Source: Rutpela maculata (Eukaryota; Arthropoda; Insecta; Coleoptera; Cerambycidae). Taken from it: a DNA stretch of 64,000 nt. Shown here in pieces: positions 1 to 11,289 of the stretch (positions are counted from its first letter, which is position 1; each line of letters starts with the position of its first letter). A model generated the notes under the pieces. It had not been told where the DNA came from. It did no database searches and saw only the letters and a list, made by a program, of their open reading frames with translations. A program made the position numbers and the translations under genes. The stretch is from contig OW386285.2 of assembly GCA_936432065.2 (NCBI GenBank), positions 101,003,869 through 101,067,868 on the forward strand, given 5' to 3'.

Positions 1-76
1 CACATCTAGAGTTCACTTACAAATATCTCCAGCATTTTTTTTTTCATTTTTCGCCTAACTCTAAAATTAAAATTAC

Positions 77-760
77 TGATGCGAAAAAATCGAAAATCTC
101 AATTTTCTCAAAAATGGCTCCAACAATTTTGCTGAAACTATGTACATATCCAGGCCCGGACTGGAAACCATTTTGCTACCGGGCAACTCTTTTGACAGGC
201 TCCAGCCCATTTTTCACAGTAGTACGATAAAAAAAAATGTTTTTTTCCAGGTCTAATGAATGGGGGGAATCCTGATGAGCGAAGGGGGAGGGGGGAAAGA
301 AAAAAAAATTGATGGGGGGGGATTTTTTGATAAAACCTTTTTTTACGGGTCCTCCGCGATCCCATAAGACGCTGGGCTCGCCCGGTTGCCCGTCTGTACA
401 AATCAAACCTAATAATATGTTATTAGTGGTTTTCCCGAGAAAAATTCAAATCAGGGTAATTTTCTGATGAGAAAAAATTTAAAATTTAAATTTTCTCAAA
501 AACGGTTCCAACAATTTTGCTCAAATTTTGTAAGTTAATAGCACATTACAAACCTAATATGCCATTAGTGGGTTTCCCTAAAAAAAAATTTACATACTGT
601 TGCAAAAAAATTCAAAACTAAATTTTCTCGAAGACGTCAATAACGATTTTGCTCAAATTGTGTACGCTAATAGCACATTGCGAACCTAACAATATATCAT
701 TATTGGTTTTTCTCGAAAATTCACTTAAAAGTAATTTTTTGATGAAGAAAAAAGTTTAAG
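77..760. repeat. Divergent tandem repeat, unit about 130 bp
   Basis: Three or more diverged units can be aligned, starting near 77, 465, 594 and 730. Each has a GATGnGAAAAAA start, an AAATTTTCTC block, an ACAATTTTGCTCAAA block, and an AATAGCACATT/AACCTAA block ending in ATTAGTGGTTTT. The first unit is enlarged by the insertion at 150-395. No coding potential; class unknown. Confidence 0.65.
150..395. mobile_element. Probable MITE inside the tandem repeat
   Basis: This block interrupts a unit of the 130-bp tandem repeat. It is flanked by GTACATAT (142-149) and GTACAAAT (396-403), an 8-bp near-duplication with one mismatch. The left end reads CCAGGCCCGGACTGG, but the right end matches it only weakly. 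The interior carries the GATGAGCGAAGGGGGAGG polypurine module also seen near 3.6, 8.8, 10.4 and 17 kb. An hAT-type origin is inferred. Confidence 0.4.
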
Positions 761-2965
761 TCGCGCGAGGAAGTAAGTTCGGCATTGCCGTACTTACCAT
801 TTATTAAGACGAGTTATTATTATTAGTTACCATTTTAAAAACCTATCTATTAGCATTATACATGGTAACTGTATGTATCTTGTCAATTAGGACTGTTTTA
901 GGAACTAACAAAACTTGGCGGGACTATCTCTAATGGCACAAAATATTAGACCAACGTATGTACAATCCATATAGGACCAATACCTATATAAATATTGGTC
1001 CTACATGGATTGTACTTTGGTCCAATGTTTGTGCTACTAGGATATATTAGTTTACGACAAAATATTTATTTCATGATGTTGAAATGTGCGATTTCCAATT
1101 CCGCTCGTATTTTCCCATAGCAAAAACGCTAATTATTAAATAACTCACAACAAAGCTAGTTGTCACGGTATCACGTTGTTTATATTGGACATTTTCGAGG
1201 ACATTTTTGTAGGGTCAAATACTGTTTGGTCGACTATATGTAGGTACTTATCTAATAAACTGACTCACTTTACCTAATAGTAGGTATCTTGCTCGGTATC
1301 TTGTTTATTTTTCTATACCCACTTCTCCATTCTTGAAAACAATGTAAAGAAATATGTTTAAATTATAGGTACTTGCTTAATTAATGCTTTGGGCACATTT
1401 TTGACTTATGGACTACATATACCTAGTGTACCTCGTTAGATACAGACCCCGAACAAATTTGCCAGTTATCAAATTATTATAACTTTTGAAATGTGTTTTC
1501 GACACTACATAGGTACCTACTAAAATGTTTATATGCTGATTCTTCTTGATTTATTTTTAAATATTTTAAATGAATAATTAAGTACTTAGGTATCTATTTT
1601 TTATACATGTTTTTTTAACTGTAAAGTTAAAAATTTCAATTCCTAAAATAAAATTATTTTAGATGCGATGCGTTTTTGAGATCTTAGGTATACAAAAAGG
1701 ACTGGCAGGTAAGAAAAATATATTTTTTGTGTTAGTTATCAAGTGTTATTTAATAAAATAACGATAGGTACAGGTATTTTAAATGATGTGATGACTGTAA
1801 ATGTACTTTCCAGTATGTCCACTGTTACCCACTAGAAAATTGATTCTGTATGTTAGGGTAGGTAGGTAGGTATAGTAGGTATATAGGTACATAACATTTT
1901 ATTTTTACCTGATCTTTTACATAATATACCTATGTTTTCAAAAATATAAACTAGAAAATTAAGTAACATTATTTGGAATAGAAAAAATAATGATTAACCT
2001 AATGTTTTAATTAAATATAAGTACCTAGGTACCTATATGTGGTACCTAGTTAAAAAAAAATATTTTATTTACCTCGCCACTCGCCTCGCCAGAGAGTGGA
2101 TTCTTTATGGATTTACATATCACGATAATTTCCAAAAGTTATTTTTGAACAATACCGAGTTACAGATATAAGTATACCTACATGCCTACCTTTATTCACG
2201 TTAAAAAGAAAAAGGTTTATCATAAACTAATTAACTATTTCAGCAAATGGAGCAGATTATTTTTTTGTTTTTGAAGAAAATCAAACCCCCGCAAATAAGC
2301 ACATTGTTGTTTATTGATTTTCTACGATTTCTTTCATTCAAAACAAATGACTACTTATGGTAGGAAATTATGAAACAATAAATTACAGTATTATTAATAT
2401 TCACCTAACACAACTTTGTTTACCTCTGACAATAACACGAATCAATATCAACAGATACAGGTAGGTATTCACTCAGTAGCTTAGACAGTGAATTAAATAG
2501 TCACTTTTTATTAATCAAATGTCAATTATTAAGCTGACAAGAAAATAAAAGGTCACTGAACATAACCTGGTGCGCGAAGTTCTAACGATTGCGCCACTGT
2601 TAGAACACAACACGTTATACAACAAAACACACTTTACATGCACTACATCGCCTCGCCTCGCCATCCGCCAAGTTGATCGCAGTCGATACGCAGGGTTTCC
2701 ACATCTTTATTTCCACCTCTTTCTGTATCAGAGACTATCAAAAGTTTTAACGAGAGATTAACTCGAACGTTGCAGTCTTCGTATCAAATCATATTTGTTT
2801 TATTTTAAATTTGTCATATCTAGTTTAATACTTATGAAATTATATTGGTATAAAAATAATGAAGAATGATATACTTATGAATTATTTTCTAGTCCATAAC
2901 TGTTGTTTTTCAATATATTTACTGTGTGTAACGACTGTAACGTTTTAACACACCACAAAAAAACA
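761..2965. other. AT-rich non-coding DNA, no gene seen
   Basis: No convincing ORF, splice structure or RNA gene. The stretch 1200-2070 is rich in the short word TAGGTA/TACCTA (for example 1855-1890 and 2020-2050), a low-complexity pattern common in several insect genomes. The ORF at 2570-2761 has no recognisable motif. Confidence 0.5.
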
Positions 2966-3145
2966 AAAATTATTTATCGCATATAATACTATTAGTGCTT
3001 AGAATTTTATCGGAAACAATTTTTCAAGAGAGTAGGTAGTTGCCAAGTAATATAAATAAAGAGTGTAAATTGATAATAAACTGTCCAATTATACGAATTA
3101 TTCAAGGGTTATATTGTTTACAAATTGTGTACTACTAAGTATATT

Positions 3146-4293
3146 ACGAAAGCCCCGGAGGGCCAAAAATAAAATTAAGTGGAAATTTCTACTTTGAAGT
3201 AGAAATTTCTACTTTGTAAAAGTGGAAATTTCTAGTTTAAAGTAGAAATTTCTACTTCCGCAGATCGGACGAAGTTCTTTTGTAATATGTCCTGATGTTT
3301 GTATATCTCTTTGTAAAAATAAGATTATAATGCTAAAATTCGTACAATTTTTTTCTTCGGAATGAATTTAAACGCCTTAGGAAGCGTTTTAAAGTACGGT
3401 TACTAATATAATAATTATGTTGTCAGTAAAAATAAAGCGACCGTTCTTCTCCTCATCAGGGAGGGCAGTCCCTATTTTTGATGGAACTGTCCTTTCCAAT
3501 GTGAGTGTCCCCCAAAATGTCCCCAATTCGCGTGGCTTCACTAACGCACCAAAAACTATAAATATCACCCCCCCCCGCCCACAAAAAAATCACCCCCCCC
3601 CCCCCCCTTCCGCTCATTAATTATGAGACTTGGACAACAATTTTTTTCCCATTCGACCCCCCGTTCATCAATTATTATTAAACCTGAAAATTTTTTTTCA
3701 TTAGGTCTCCCATTAGCATAAGATTCCCATATGGTCAATTGTATTAATAAACATCCAAAATTACAATTCACGAATAGAAATCATTATTACAGAACTGCTT
3801 TACCAAACCTAGCTTTACTACATTTTTAAGGCGCAGTAACACGGCGCGTGGTACGCCGCTCCACGAACCTGGTGCGTGGTTCGGCAAACCACGCGCCGTG
3901 TAACGGCGTGTACCGTGTACCGTGTACCGACAACTAGATGGAAGACGCGAGCCGACGCGAGCAACGTCTCCCGAGTCGCAAGCCATGCCAAGTTGCCTAT
4001 GTCACACGGCGCGTGTTTCGTGACTCGCCGAGCCAGGCTCGCCTAATCACGCGCCGCGTAACTGCGCCTTTAGGTTATGCCAGTTATGTTTATTTTTAAA
4101 TGGAAATATCACAGAACTTCATCCAGTCTGCGAAAGTAAAAATTTCTACTTCGAAGTAGAAACTTCCACTTTTGCAAAGTAGAAATTTCTACTTTAAACT
4201 AGAAATTTCCACTTTTACAAAGTAGAAATTTCTACTTCAAAGTAGAAATTTCCGCTTATTTTTATTTTTACATTGGCCCTTCGGGGCTTTCGT
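3146..4293. mobile_element. Foldback DNA element with long palindromic TIRs
   Basis: Bounded by ACGAAAGCCCCGG and its inverse CCGGGGCTTTCGT, and flanked by the 8-bp duplication AGTATATT (3138-3145 and 4294-4301). The empty site is preserved in the second copy of the host repeat near 8.17 kb. TIRs are about 145-185 bp and consist of repeated GTAGAAATTTCTAC palindromes followed by a GCAGAnnGGAnGAAGTTC block. No transposase is present. The 8-bp TSD suggests hAT-like mobilisation, but the family is not recognised. The interior holds a C-rich tract (3565-3610) and the nested MITE at 3829-4069. Confidence 0.85.
3829..4069. mobile_element. PIF/Harbinger-type MITE, nested
   Basis: 241 bp flanked by TTA on both sides (3826-3828, 4070-4072), the usual PIF/Harbinger target duplication. 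TIRs of about 25 bp start AGGCGCAGT and contain CGGCGCGTG with a few mismatches. The element is GC- and CpG-rich compared with its surroundings. Non-autonomous. Confidence 0.75.
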
Positions 4294-4711
4294 AGTATAT
4301 TGACAATTTAACTCGAGAAAAATATATAGATAAAATTTTAAAGCATGAGTGGTATTTGGGGAGAATATTTCACGAAACAAAAAACAAGACATATGTCAGG
4401 TGCAATGGGGATTACAGGCCATTACAGCCATAATTCTGTGGATGCATCGATAGAGGAAATAACAGCGATAATTTTACTTGTTGGTACGGTCGAAAGCCGA
4501 TCTAGGTTAGTTTACCTGGTTAACCTCGTGCAATGTTGTCAATGTTGTCAAAAAACGAGCTATCATCGGCTACCATGTTATAAGTGATATAATCTTTGAT
4601 AATAATAAACTGTCAATTTACACTAATCACAGCATCCCCACCCCACATAACACAGCTTTTACTTAGTATGTACTTGTACATATTATTAAGTACAAACTGT
4701 GGGTCACGTAT

Positions 4712-4880
4712 TTACCATAGATGTTAAAGAGAATTGGTAACAGAACAGCGCCCTGTCTGGAGCTTTTGTCAACTTTACATTTGTCGGAGTTGGCTTTGCT
4801 GATTTTCACCATAGCAGAGTTCCCATCAAACACATCATAAACGTCGTCCGAAATGCGATTAAATGTTGGAAACGATGTAT
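4712..4880 (-). pseudogene. LINE reverse-transcriptase fragment
   Basis: The minus strand reads through RISDDVYDVFDG then SSRQGAVLLPILFNIYGKY, which resembles the RT motif-B region (RQGcvLsPlLFNiY) of LINE polymerases. Only about 55 residues remain, with no other domain. Clade cannot be assigned. Confidence 0.55.
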
Positions 4881-4896
4881 GAGTTCAAATGCCAAA

Positions 4897-5373
4897 GGGC
4901 TCATTTAATGTATTTCATGTAACAGTTGTTACTTCTTGTGGATAAAAGTATTACTTAATATTAGACGATATTGAAAATTTCAGATAAATCCGATTATGTG
5001 GTTTTCGAAATATACGACTTTTAAAGAGCACGGTGCGACCAACATCATCGTGACGTCAGAGAATAGTAATATCGGTGAAAATAGTTGATAAACTGAAATT
5101 CTTCACAAACACGCATAAGTTTCAAAACACACTGCTTGAGTTAACGATCTGTAATATTGTGAAACTATAATAACGCGCTGCAGCTAGCCGCTTCGGCTGG
5201 CGGGTTCCTAACAAGTGACGTCACGGCCGATAGTCGACCGCGGGTGCGGTCCATTTTTATGATTTTTTTTTTAGACGATTTATAGGTCCCACAAAATTCA
5301 AGTTTTTTGCACATGGTCTTAAAATTATAAGATCTTTTCGATATCAGATAAAAAAAAAGTGATAAATGAGCCC
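4897..5373. mobile_element. Possible MITE with GGGCTCATTTA ends
   Basis: Perfect 11-bp inverted termini GGGCTCATTTA (4897-4907) and TAAATGAGCCC (5363-5373) bracket 477 bp that includes a GC-rich patch (5170-5250) with two TGACGTCA sites (5040s and 5215s). No clear target duplication, so the boundaries are tentative. Confidence 0.4.
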
Positions 5374-6207
5374 ATTATATGTAACTATGTCGCTACAATG
5401 GAGAAAATCAGCTAGTTATAAGTTATGTTTATGCAAACATTGAAACACTGAAACTTAAATGGCTCATTTGCATTTGCAGCACTATGTGAAATTAAATTAA
5501 TAATTAAAAAATAAATTGTAATGAAATTTATAAATACAATTTTGAAAATTAAAAAAAATATATAATGATTTGCTTTATTTATTATCTCGAATTAAGTAGG
5601 AAATTTTATGAAAATTATAGATTAAAGTCTGTAAGATTTCAGTTATGGCAGTTGAAAACAATATCATTGAATAACTGCTAGGAAAAAAAGATTTTGTGAG
5701 GTTGTGCGCCTAACGAGCGACAGATACCATGATACCAACAGACGTGCTATGCAGCAAATGGAAGCCAACTAAAAATAGAGTATGAATCAGAGAAATATTG
5801 ATCTGTGAATCGACGTATTGTTGTCTTCTGATTTACGCTGCACTCAAAAAACGTCGGCGCCTTTGATCTTTACCGCACCATCAAATACGCCGAAATTTTT
5901 TACTAGCATACTAAATCCGTAGACAACTTGTAAAGAGATAGTAAACTTTTGATGGTCGCTGACTATGCGGCGCTTTGTCTTTGTTTTCACGCGCTTTAGT
6001 TAGTGGAGTGAGGATTAGGATTAGATAATAAGAATAATCATAATATTAATATTAAGTTGTTAGCAAAAAGGATAAGATAGAGCGGAAGGCTCGCGTACAC
6101 ATGCCATCTGTCGAGTTTTAGGCAGCAACAACATATTTACAGGCATCGGCATCAATGAAAGAGATTGTTGTCTATACTATTGACCTTGCTGTTGGTCTAT
6201 AATCAAC
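5374..6207. other. Unassigned DNA
   Basis: No ORF with recognisable content. The part 5690-6010 is less AT-rich than its neighbours but shows no open frame or splice structure I can defend. Confidence 0.4.
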
Positions 6208-6431
6208 AGGTGCGTTTTTTTGCTACAATTCTGACACCGGAATATCAAATCTTGTCGTTTTTTGCTCGCCATTCTGATTCCATACACATGAATGTCGATG
6301 CCATTATTCGTTATTTAAGAATCCTAAGAAATTTGTCGCCTCCCACCTAGGAATTTCAGTTTTGTCGTTTTATTGGTAAATATCATTCTGGTAATTCTAA
6401 CTCTACCGGTCGTGGACAAAAAAACGCACCT
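6208..6431. mobile_element. 224-bp MITE with AGGTGCGTTTTTTTG ends
   Basis: Perfect 15-bp TIRs AGGTGCGTTTTTTTG and CAAAAAAACGCACCT are flanked on both sides by AAC, a possible 3-bp duplication. No coding capacity. Superfamily not assignable from this copy. Confidence 0.65.
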
Positions 6432-6551
6432 AACCTTACAATCATGCAATGCAAGGTAATGGTGATCATAATAAATGTCACATGTAGAAAAAGCAAATGA
6501 GTATTATATGTGTAAAAAATTATAGTTTTGATTATAGTTATAAAGTATATA

Positions 6552-6643
6552 ATGGTTGTGGCCTGCAATTTTTCAAACTGTCGTAGAAGAAACGATAAAT
6601 ATAAAGGGCATGGGTTTTTTATGGTCCCTGAGGAACTCGAAAT
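6552..6643 (+). CDS. Possible first exon of a THAP-domain protein (partial)
   Basis: ATG at 6552 opens about 30 codons beginning MVVACNFSNC and continuing to KGHGFFMVPEELE, directly before a strong splice donor GTGAGTAAG at 6644. The C-x4-C pair near the N-terminus followed by an FFmvP segment fits the start of a THAP C2CH DNA-binding finger, and THAP genes and P-element-type transposases often break just after this point. The downstream Cys-His half, the AVPTIF-like tail and any later exon were not found. It may be a host gene or part of a THAP-bearing transposon. The fragment is short, so identification is tentative. Confidence 0.45.
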
Positions 6644-7589
6644 GTGAGTAAGATCCCAGATGCCAGTTTGATTTGAAATTGTTATGAAAATATGCTACCA
6701 GCTTGGTACCCTCCGCCTTACGAAGATCTTTATCATGTACTTAGCATACAAATCTTGCAAATTGCTAGCACTTAGGGCGAGTTGTACCAACTAAGTTCAA
6801 ACCAAGTTCAGCTTGAGATGTTATTTCCCATATTTCGTATGGGTCCCACGCGCCACAAACGAGAAAAAAAAATTGAAATATCACCAGCCGCCACTGCATG
6901 ATCATACCTTGATCATCAGTATATAGAAAGAATATAATTTTCTTGTTTTTGATATTGATATTGTTAGATGAAAGCAGTTGATAAGATGTCTCGTAAGAGT
7001 CATTTTTTGTTGATATACTGGTATGATCAGACTTGGATCGATAGTATATGGAAAGAATGAATGGTTTCATTGAAAGTTATCTGCTGAATTAGTACACAAA
7101 ATAATATTTTTCGATAATTTGTAATGGTTGTATTTTGAGCTACCACCAATTAGTGATTTTTGTTTTACCCATTAATTTATTTTTAGTATACGATTACGAT
7201 TTTTTTTTATTGGAGCTGACATGTTTATATTTGTTATTTTTTCTGTCAGTTTTGTGTCCGTTTTATTTATTAATTTTGTATGATTAATTTTTTTCAATTG
7301 CACACGTTGAATTCATTACGGCTAGAATTTTTATTTTCTGTTCAATACAACACTGTAGCATAACTATTGATCAGTGTTATACAAATTTCTAGTTATAAGT
7401 TATTATACAGTGTCATTTGTAGAATATTTTATAAATTATTTATACTATTTAAATTCACTTATTACTAGTAATATTTGTTTTGTTAGTGCAGTGGCTATTT
7501 CTTAAAATAAAGTAATTTTTTTCACGTTTATCGCTTCTTTTTTCCACGTTTATCGCTTCTTTTTCCCTTGATTTTTAAGAAATCCAGTG
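6644..7589. other. Unassigned AT-rich DNA
   Basis: Possible intron of the THAP-like exon. Nothing recognisable beyond a direct repeat of CACGTTTATCGCTTCTTTT at about 7525-7565. Confidence 0.4.
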
Positions 7590-7870
7590 GCACGAGTGCG
7601 GTGCCTCGAGAGTTTAAATTTCCCGGTAATGGCGGTAGTGGGCAGTAGGGGATTTAGTTACGCATCTGACCTGCAGAGGGCGCCGGCTCGGTACTTCCGA
7701 ATTTAAATTTCCCGCTAAAAATTGAAGGCTGAAAGTTCCTTTACGAGCTCGACCCGCGCAGGGTGCATGGATTGAAGACCTTGAGTTTCAGTTTCCCGCT
7801 ATGTGTGGTAGTGGGGGGATTTCATGCTGCCTAGGACTCGCCCAGGTGGCGCAGGAAAACCTTGTACGGA
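7590..7870. repeat. Diverged tandem repeat, period 84-89 bp
   Basis: TTTCCCG occurs at 7619, 7708 and 7792, and GACYYGC followed by CAGG occurs at 7668, 7751 and 7835, giving three clear units plus a possible fourth to the left. The block is much more GC-rich than its surroundings. No ORF spans it. Confidence 0.6.
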
Positions 7871-8003
7871 AAAATACATTGTGGCCATATGGAACCTTCC
7901 ACTCTATCCTATCCTTTTTGGTTGTTAGTTGCTGATTTTATGTTGCTGTGTTGACGAAATAAATAATTATAAAGTAACTGTGAAGTGTGAAACTCAAGAA
8001 AAA

Positions 8004-8514
8004 AGATATTTATCGCATATAATACTATTAGTGCTTAGAATTTTATCGGAAACAATTTTTCAAGAGAGTAGGTAGTTGCCAAGTAATATAAATAAAGAGT
8101 GTAAATTGATAATAAACTGTCCAATTATACGAATTATTCAAGGGTTATATTGTTTACAAATTGTGTACTACTAAGTATATTGACAATTTAACTCGAGAAA
8201 AATATATAGATAAAATTTTAAAGCATGAGTGGTATTTGGGGAGAATATTTCACAAAACAAAAAACAAGACATATGTCAGGTGGGTGCAATGGGGTATTAC
8301 AGGCCATTACAGCCATAATTCTGTGGATGCATCGATAGAGGAAATTACAGCGATAATTTTACTTGTTGGTACGGTCGAAAGCCGATCTAGGTTAGTTTAC
8401 CTGGTTAACCTCGTGCAATGTTATTGTCAAAAAACGAGCTATCATCGGCTACCATGGTATAAGTGATATAATCTTTGATAATAATAAACTGTCAATTTAC
8501 ACTAATCGAGTTAA
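8004..8514. repeat. 0.5-kb repeat, copy B (intact)
   Basis: Uninterrupted counterpart of 2966-4626. It holds a single AGTATATT where copy A carries the foldback element, so it serves as the related empty site. After 8514 a short partial repeat of its interior (AAAGCATGAGTGGTATTT) follows. Confidence 0.85.
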
Positions 8515-8731
8515 AACTTAAAAGCATGAGTGGTATTTAGGGAGAATCTATCAGGAAATCAGAGGTTGGGCACCAAGTCACCCTTTATTTTTTTTAATAA
8601 ATTCATAGAAAAAAGGTGTTCACTGCACAGGCAAAGTCCCTCTGCTGCTTTAGGTTTTGCAATATGAAGTATGACAAACAATCTCTTCTTAATCTACCTT
8701 CTAACATAGGTATGCAATATATTGAATATAC

Positions 8732-9103
8732 CAATGGCGGATCTGGACCTTGAGCTTGGGGGGGGGGAGGTTAACACTGAACTGAACCCAAATTTTTTTT
8801 ATGAGCAGGGGGAATAAGAAATCCGAAAAACATTTTTTCATCCCAAAAATTTTTTTAATGAGCGGGGGGGGGAAATTTTTTTGATAAGGGAGGCGAAAAA
8901 TCCAAAAAATAATTTTTTCGTCCCAAAATTAAAAAATAAAATTTTAAAACGAAAATTAATGGTTTAAACAATCTTGGGGGGGGGGGGGGTAATTACCCCG
9001 TTAAAAAATTTTTCTTCCCAAAATTAATAAAAATCATAACATTTTAAAACGAAAATTGGTGGCTTACAGAATCTTGTGGGGGGGGGGGGGTAATCCGCGC
9101 TTG
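8732..9103. mobile_element. hAT-type MITE with polypurine interior
   Basis: Flanked by the perfect 8-bp duplication GAATATAC (8724-8731 and 9104-9111). Ends are CAATGGCGGATC and the imperfect inverse of CAAGCGCGGATT. The interior is built from repeats of an ATGAGCGGGGGGG-type module with runs of up to twelve G. Non-autonomous. Confidence 0.75.
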
Positions 9104-9379
9104 GAATATACATCTATAGGTCTAAAAGCCGTTATTTACTTACACTTATACGAATTTTTATCTATCGTACAAAGATAATATAACACCTATCAAAAAAAAC
9201 AATAATATACCCAGGTAGCAAAGGCACGTGAAAATGACGTGAAAAAATGGTGAAGAGTGACGAGAAATGACGAGTTAGATGACGTAAATGAAACGTGAAA
9301 ATGACTTCCTAATGTCTCAGACGAATGACGTCTTTTTCAGGTTATATTTGGTAATCCCCCCCACAGGTTTTTAGTAATA

Positions 9380-9768
9380 GGCCAGTCCAACACGCTGTCA
9401 CTTTGCTTTGTTTGTACTACAGCAACCATCTTTTGTTGGTAAGTTAGGGTTTTTGTCAGGCCTAAAGGGCACCATACACGTTCAGCAATAATGTCATTCC
9501 AACAGATCATTACAGAAACAGCATTACTAAAAATTTCCCCGTCATTCCCTGTCATTATTTTTCACACCTTACATGTCCATTATTTAAGAAAAAAGCATAT
9601 CTAGCTATAATTATTGAATTAAGTAAGATTGAAAAAACGCGAAAATTCAGGTAATGAGATTACTGAACGTGTATGGTGCCCTTTAGGCCTGTCGAAAACC
9701 CTAACTTACCAACAAAAGATGGCTGCTGTAGTACAAACAAAGCAAAGTGACAGCGTGTTGGACTGGCC
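9380..9768. mobile_element. 389-bp mariner-type foldback MITE, copy 1
   Basis: Starts GGCCAGTCCAACACG and ends with its inverse, flanked by TA on both sides. TIRs are about 125 bp and nearly perfect, including TAAGTTAGGG and AAAGGGCACCATACACG blocks. A second copy of identical length is at 52495-52883 in the opposite orientation. The TA target is typical of the Tc1/mariner group. Confidence 0.85.
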
Positions 9769-10006
9769 TATAGGAACATATAAAACTACATACTAGTTAG
9801 TAATCTACTTGATAAAAATAAAATAATTAATGTATAAATAAGTTTAGTCCTAATGAATTTGTTTGTTAGCCATCCGTAATTTTATTTACATTAACATGTC
9901 TAATATTGTTTACCATCACTCCAACTTTTTCTCACAAGGGTTTCCTGCAAATTATAATGTTTATTAAGTTTATTTATTAAATTCATTTTTACTTACCTTT
10001 ACCAAT

Positions 10007-10095
10007 TGCGGTCCGTAGGATTCGAACCTACATGTCTCCCGTTGTCCGTATTACAGTACTGACGCTTCAACCAACTGAGTTAGCTTGGCGACCGC
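10007..10095 (-). other. tRNA-like sequence (class II shape, degenerate)
   Basis: On the minus strand, acceptor strand GCGGTC pairs with GACCGC, a D-arm-like AACTCAGTTGGTT (A box) follows, and a B box GGTTCGAATCC sits between pairing GTAGG and CCTAC. The variable region is long. The anticodon stem is mismatched, so function as a tRNA is doubtful. It lies inside TIR element I. Confidence 0.55.
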
Positions 10096-10329
10096 TGTTT
10101 CGGATGCTAAAAGCAGTATTTATGGTGGTGAATGAAGTCTTTATTATCTGAAATTGAATTTCTTGCCTTATTTAAAATATATTAAAAACTTTCAGGTTCT
10201 CACTTCGAGTTACTAGTATTTTTATTTATTTATAATTATTAAGAAGAACTTATTTAATTTAGTTAAACTGTCACCAGTGTCACCTGAGAAGTACGAATAT
10301 AGTTGTTGAACAATGTAATTATTACATTA

Positions 10330-10470
10330 ATTAGTATTGTGGCGGTTCGTTAAAAAAAATATATTTTCCCCAGATCTCGAAATTGAAGAGCAGAGAGGGA
10401 GAAATCCGAAAAAAAAATTTTCCTTATCTCAAATTTGATGAGCGGTGGAGGGGAAGTCAGGAGTCAACTA
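10330..10470. repeat. Polypurine module
   Basis: Contains GAAGAGCAGAGAGGGAG and GATGAGCGGTGGAGGGG units separated by an A-rich spacer. This is the same module found in the MITEs at 150-395, 8732-9103 and 16922-17272. Element ends were not identified here. Confidence 0.45.
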
Positions 10471-10675
10471 TTTTAAGAATTAAAGTTTTAAATTGAGGTA
10501 CTTATACAAACCTGGGAAGCGTGTTGGAGAAAAAACGGTAAAGGTGTAATATCGTCATCTACAACATAAATAGAATATTTAATGGTCTAAAACAGACCTA
10601 AAATTGAAAAAAAAACAATAAGCAATTATTACCTTAAAAAAAACAACCAAAATTTTTTTCGCAATAAAAAAAACG

Positions 10676-10720
10676 GAATGAGCAGGGGCCGAACCGCCGA
10701 CCTCATGACTTGGAAGACGA
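10676..10720 (-). other. 3' half of a tRNA-like sequence split by a LINE
   Basis: The minus strand carries a T-arm-like GGCGGTTCGGCCCCTGC (B box with one mismatch). It joins the 5' half at 16348-16390 across the 10-bp LINE target duplication TGGAAGACGA (10711-10720). Confidence 0.55.
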
Positions 10721-11289
10721 TTACGATTACGATTAAAGCTCTTTATTCAAATATTATATGTACAGTGATATGGGAATTCTATATATATATTTCATTATCT
10801 CAAAGAGTATGTATATTACATATTACAGATTTTGCTCAGACGTTACAAACGCGCGTTGACGTGAAACGTCCGAACAATAGCTAGTGGTAGCCAGGAGATA
10901 ATGCTCATTGAATTCTTTATAATAAAATTAGATATGCATATTTTCTAGTGTTTATATGCATTTTATTTATGTATGCCAAGGCTTTAAATAATGGGAGTAC
11001 AGAATATTAAAAGAGGTTTGTGAATATACGGTCAGTAGTGCAGGAAAAGTTTGTCATAAAAAACCTGCTTCAGATAATTTGCTTATCGTCCGTAGATAAA
11101 ACCGTTTTTATAGCAAACTGTAGTTTTTACGGCAAAATGTATCGATATTTATGAATATCATTTAAGAGGATATGGTTTGTTTCTAAAACTTTTATATTTT
11201 CTGCTGTCCTGGTACAGGATTCCTCAAAGGGGGTATTTTCTAGGGAAAGGATGATACTGGAGAGGGATGTTTTGTGGGAATTTCCCGGA

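Larger units (their letters stand above)
2966..4626. repeat. 0.5-kb repeat, copy A, split by a foldback element
   Basis: Positions 2966-3145 plus 4294-4626 together match 8004-8514 almost base for base, from TTATCGCATATAATACTA through to CAATTTACACTAATC. The copies diverge on both sides, so this is a dispersed repeat. Copy A is interrupted by the 3146-4293 insertion. Small ORFs in it differ between copies by indels and are not believable genes. Confidence 0.85.

Noticed and set aside
4345..8466. Conserved small ORFs at 4345-4587 and 8161-8466 as a gene family
   Set aside because: They share sequence because the DNA is a repeat; indels between the copies change the frames and there are no protein motifs.
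10007..10095. Functional tRNA gene on the minus strand
   Set aside because: A and B boxes and most of the acceptor stem are good, but the anticodon stem does not pair properly and the sequence lies inside a transposon.
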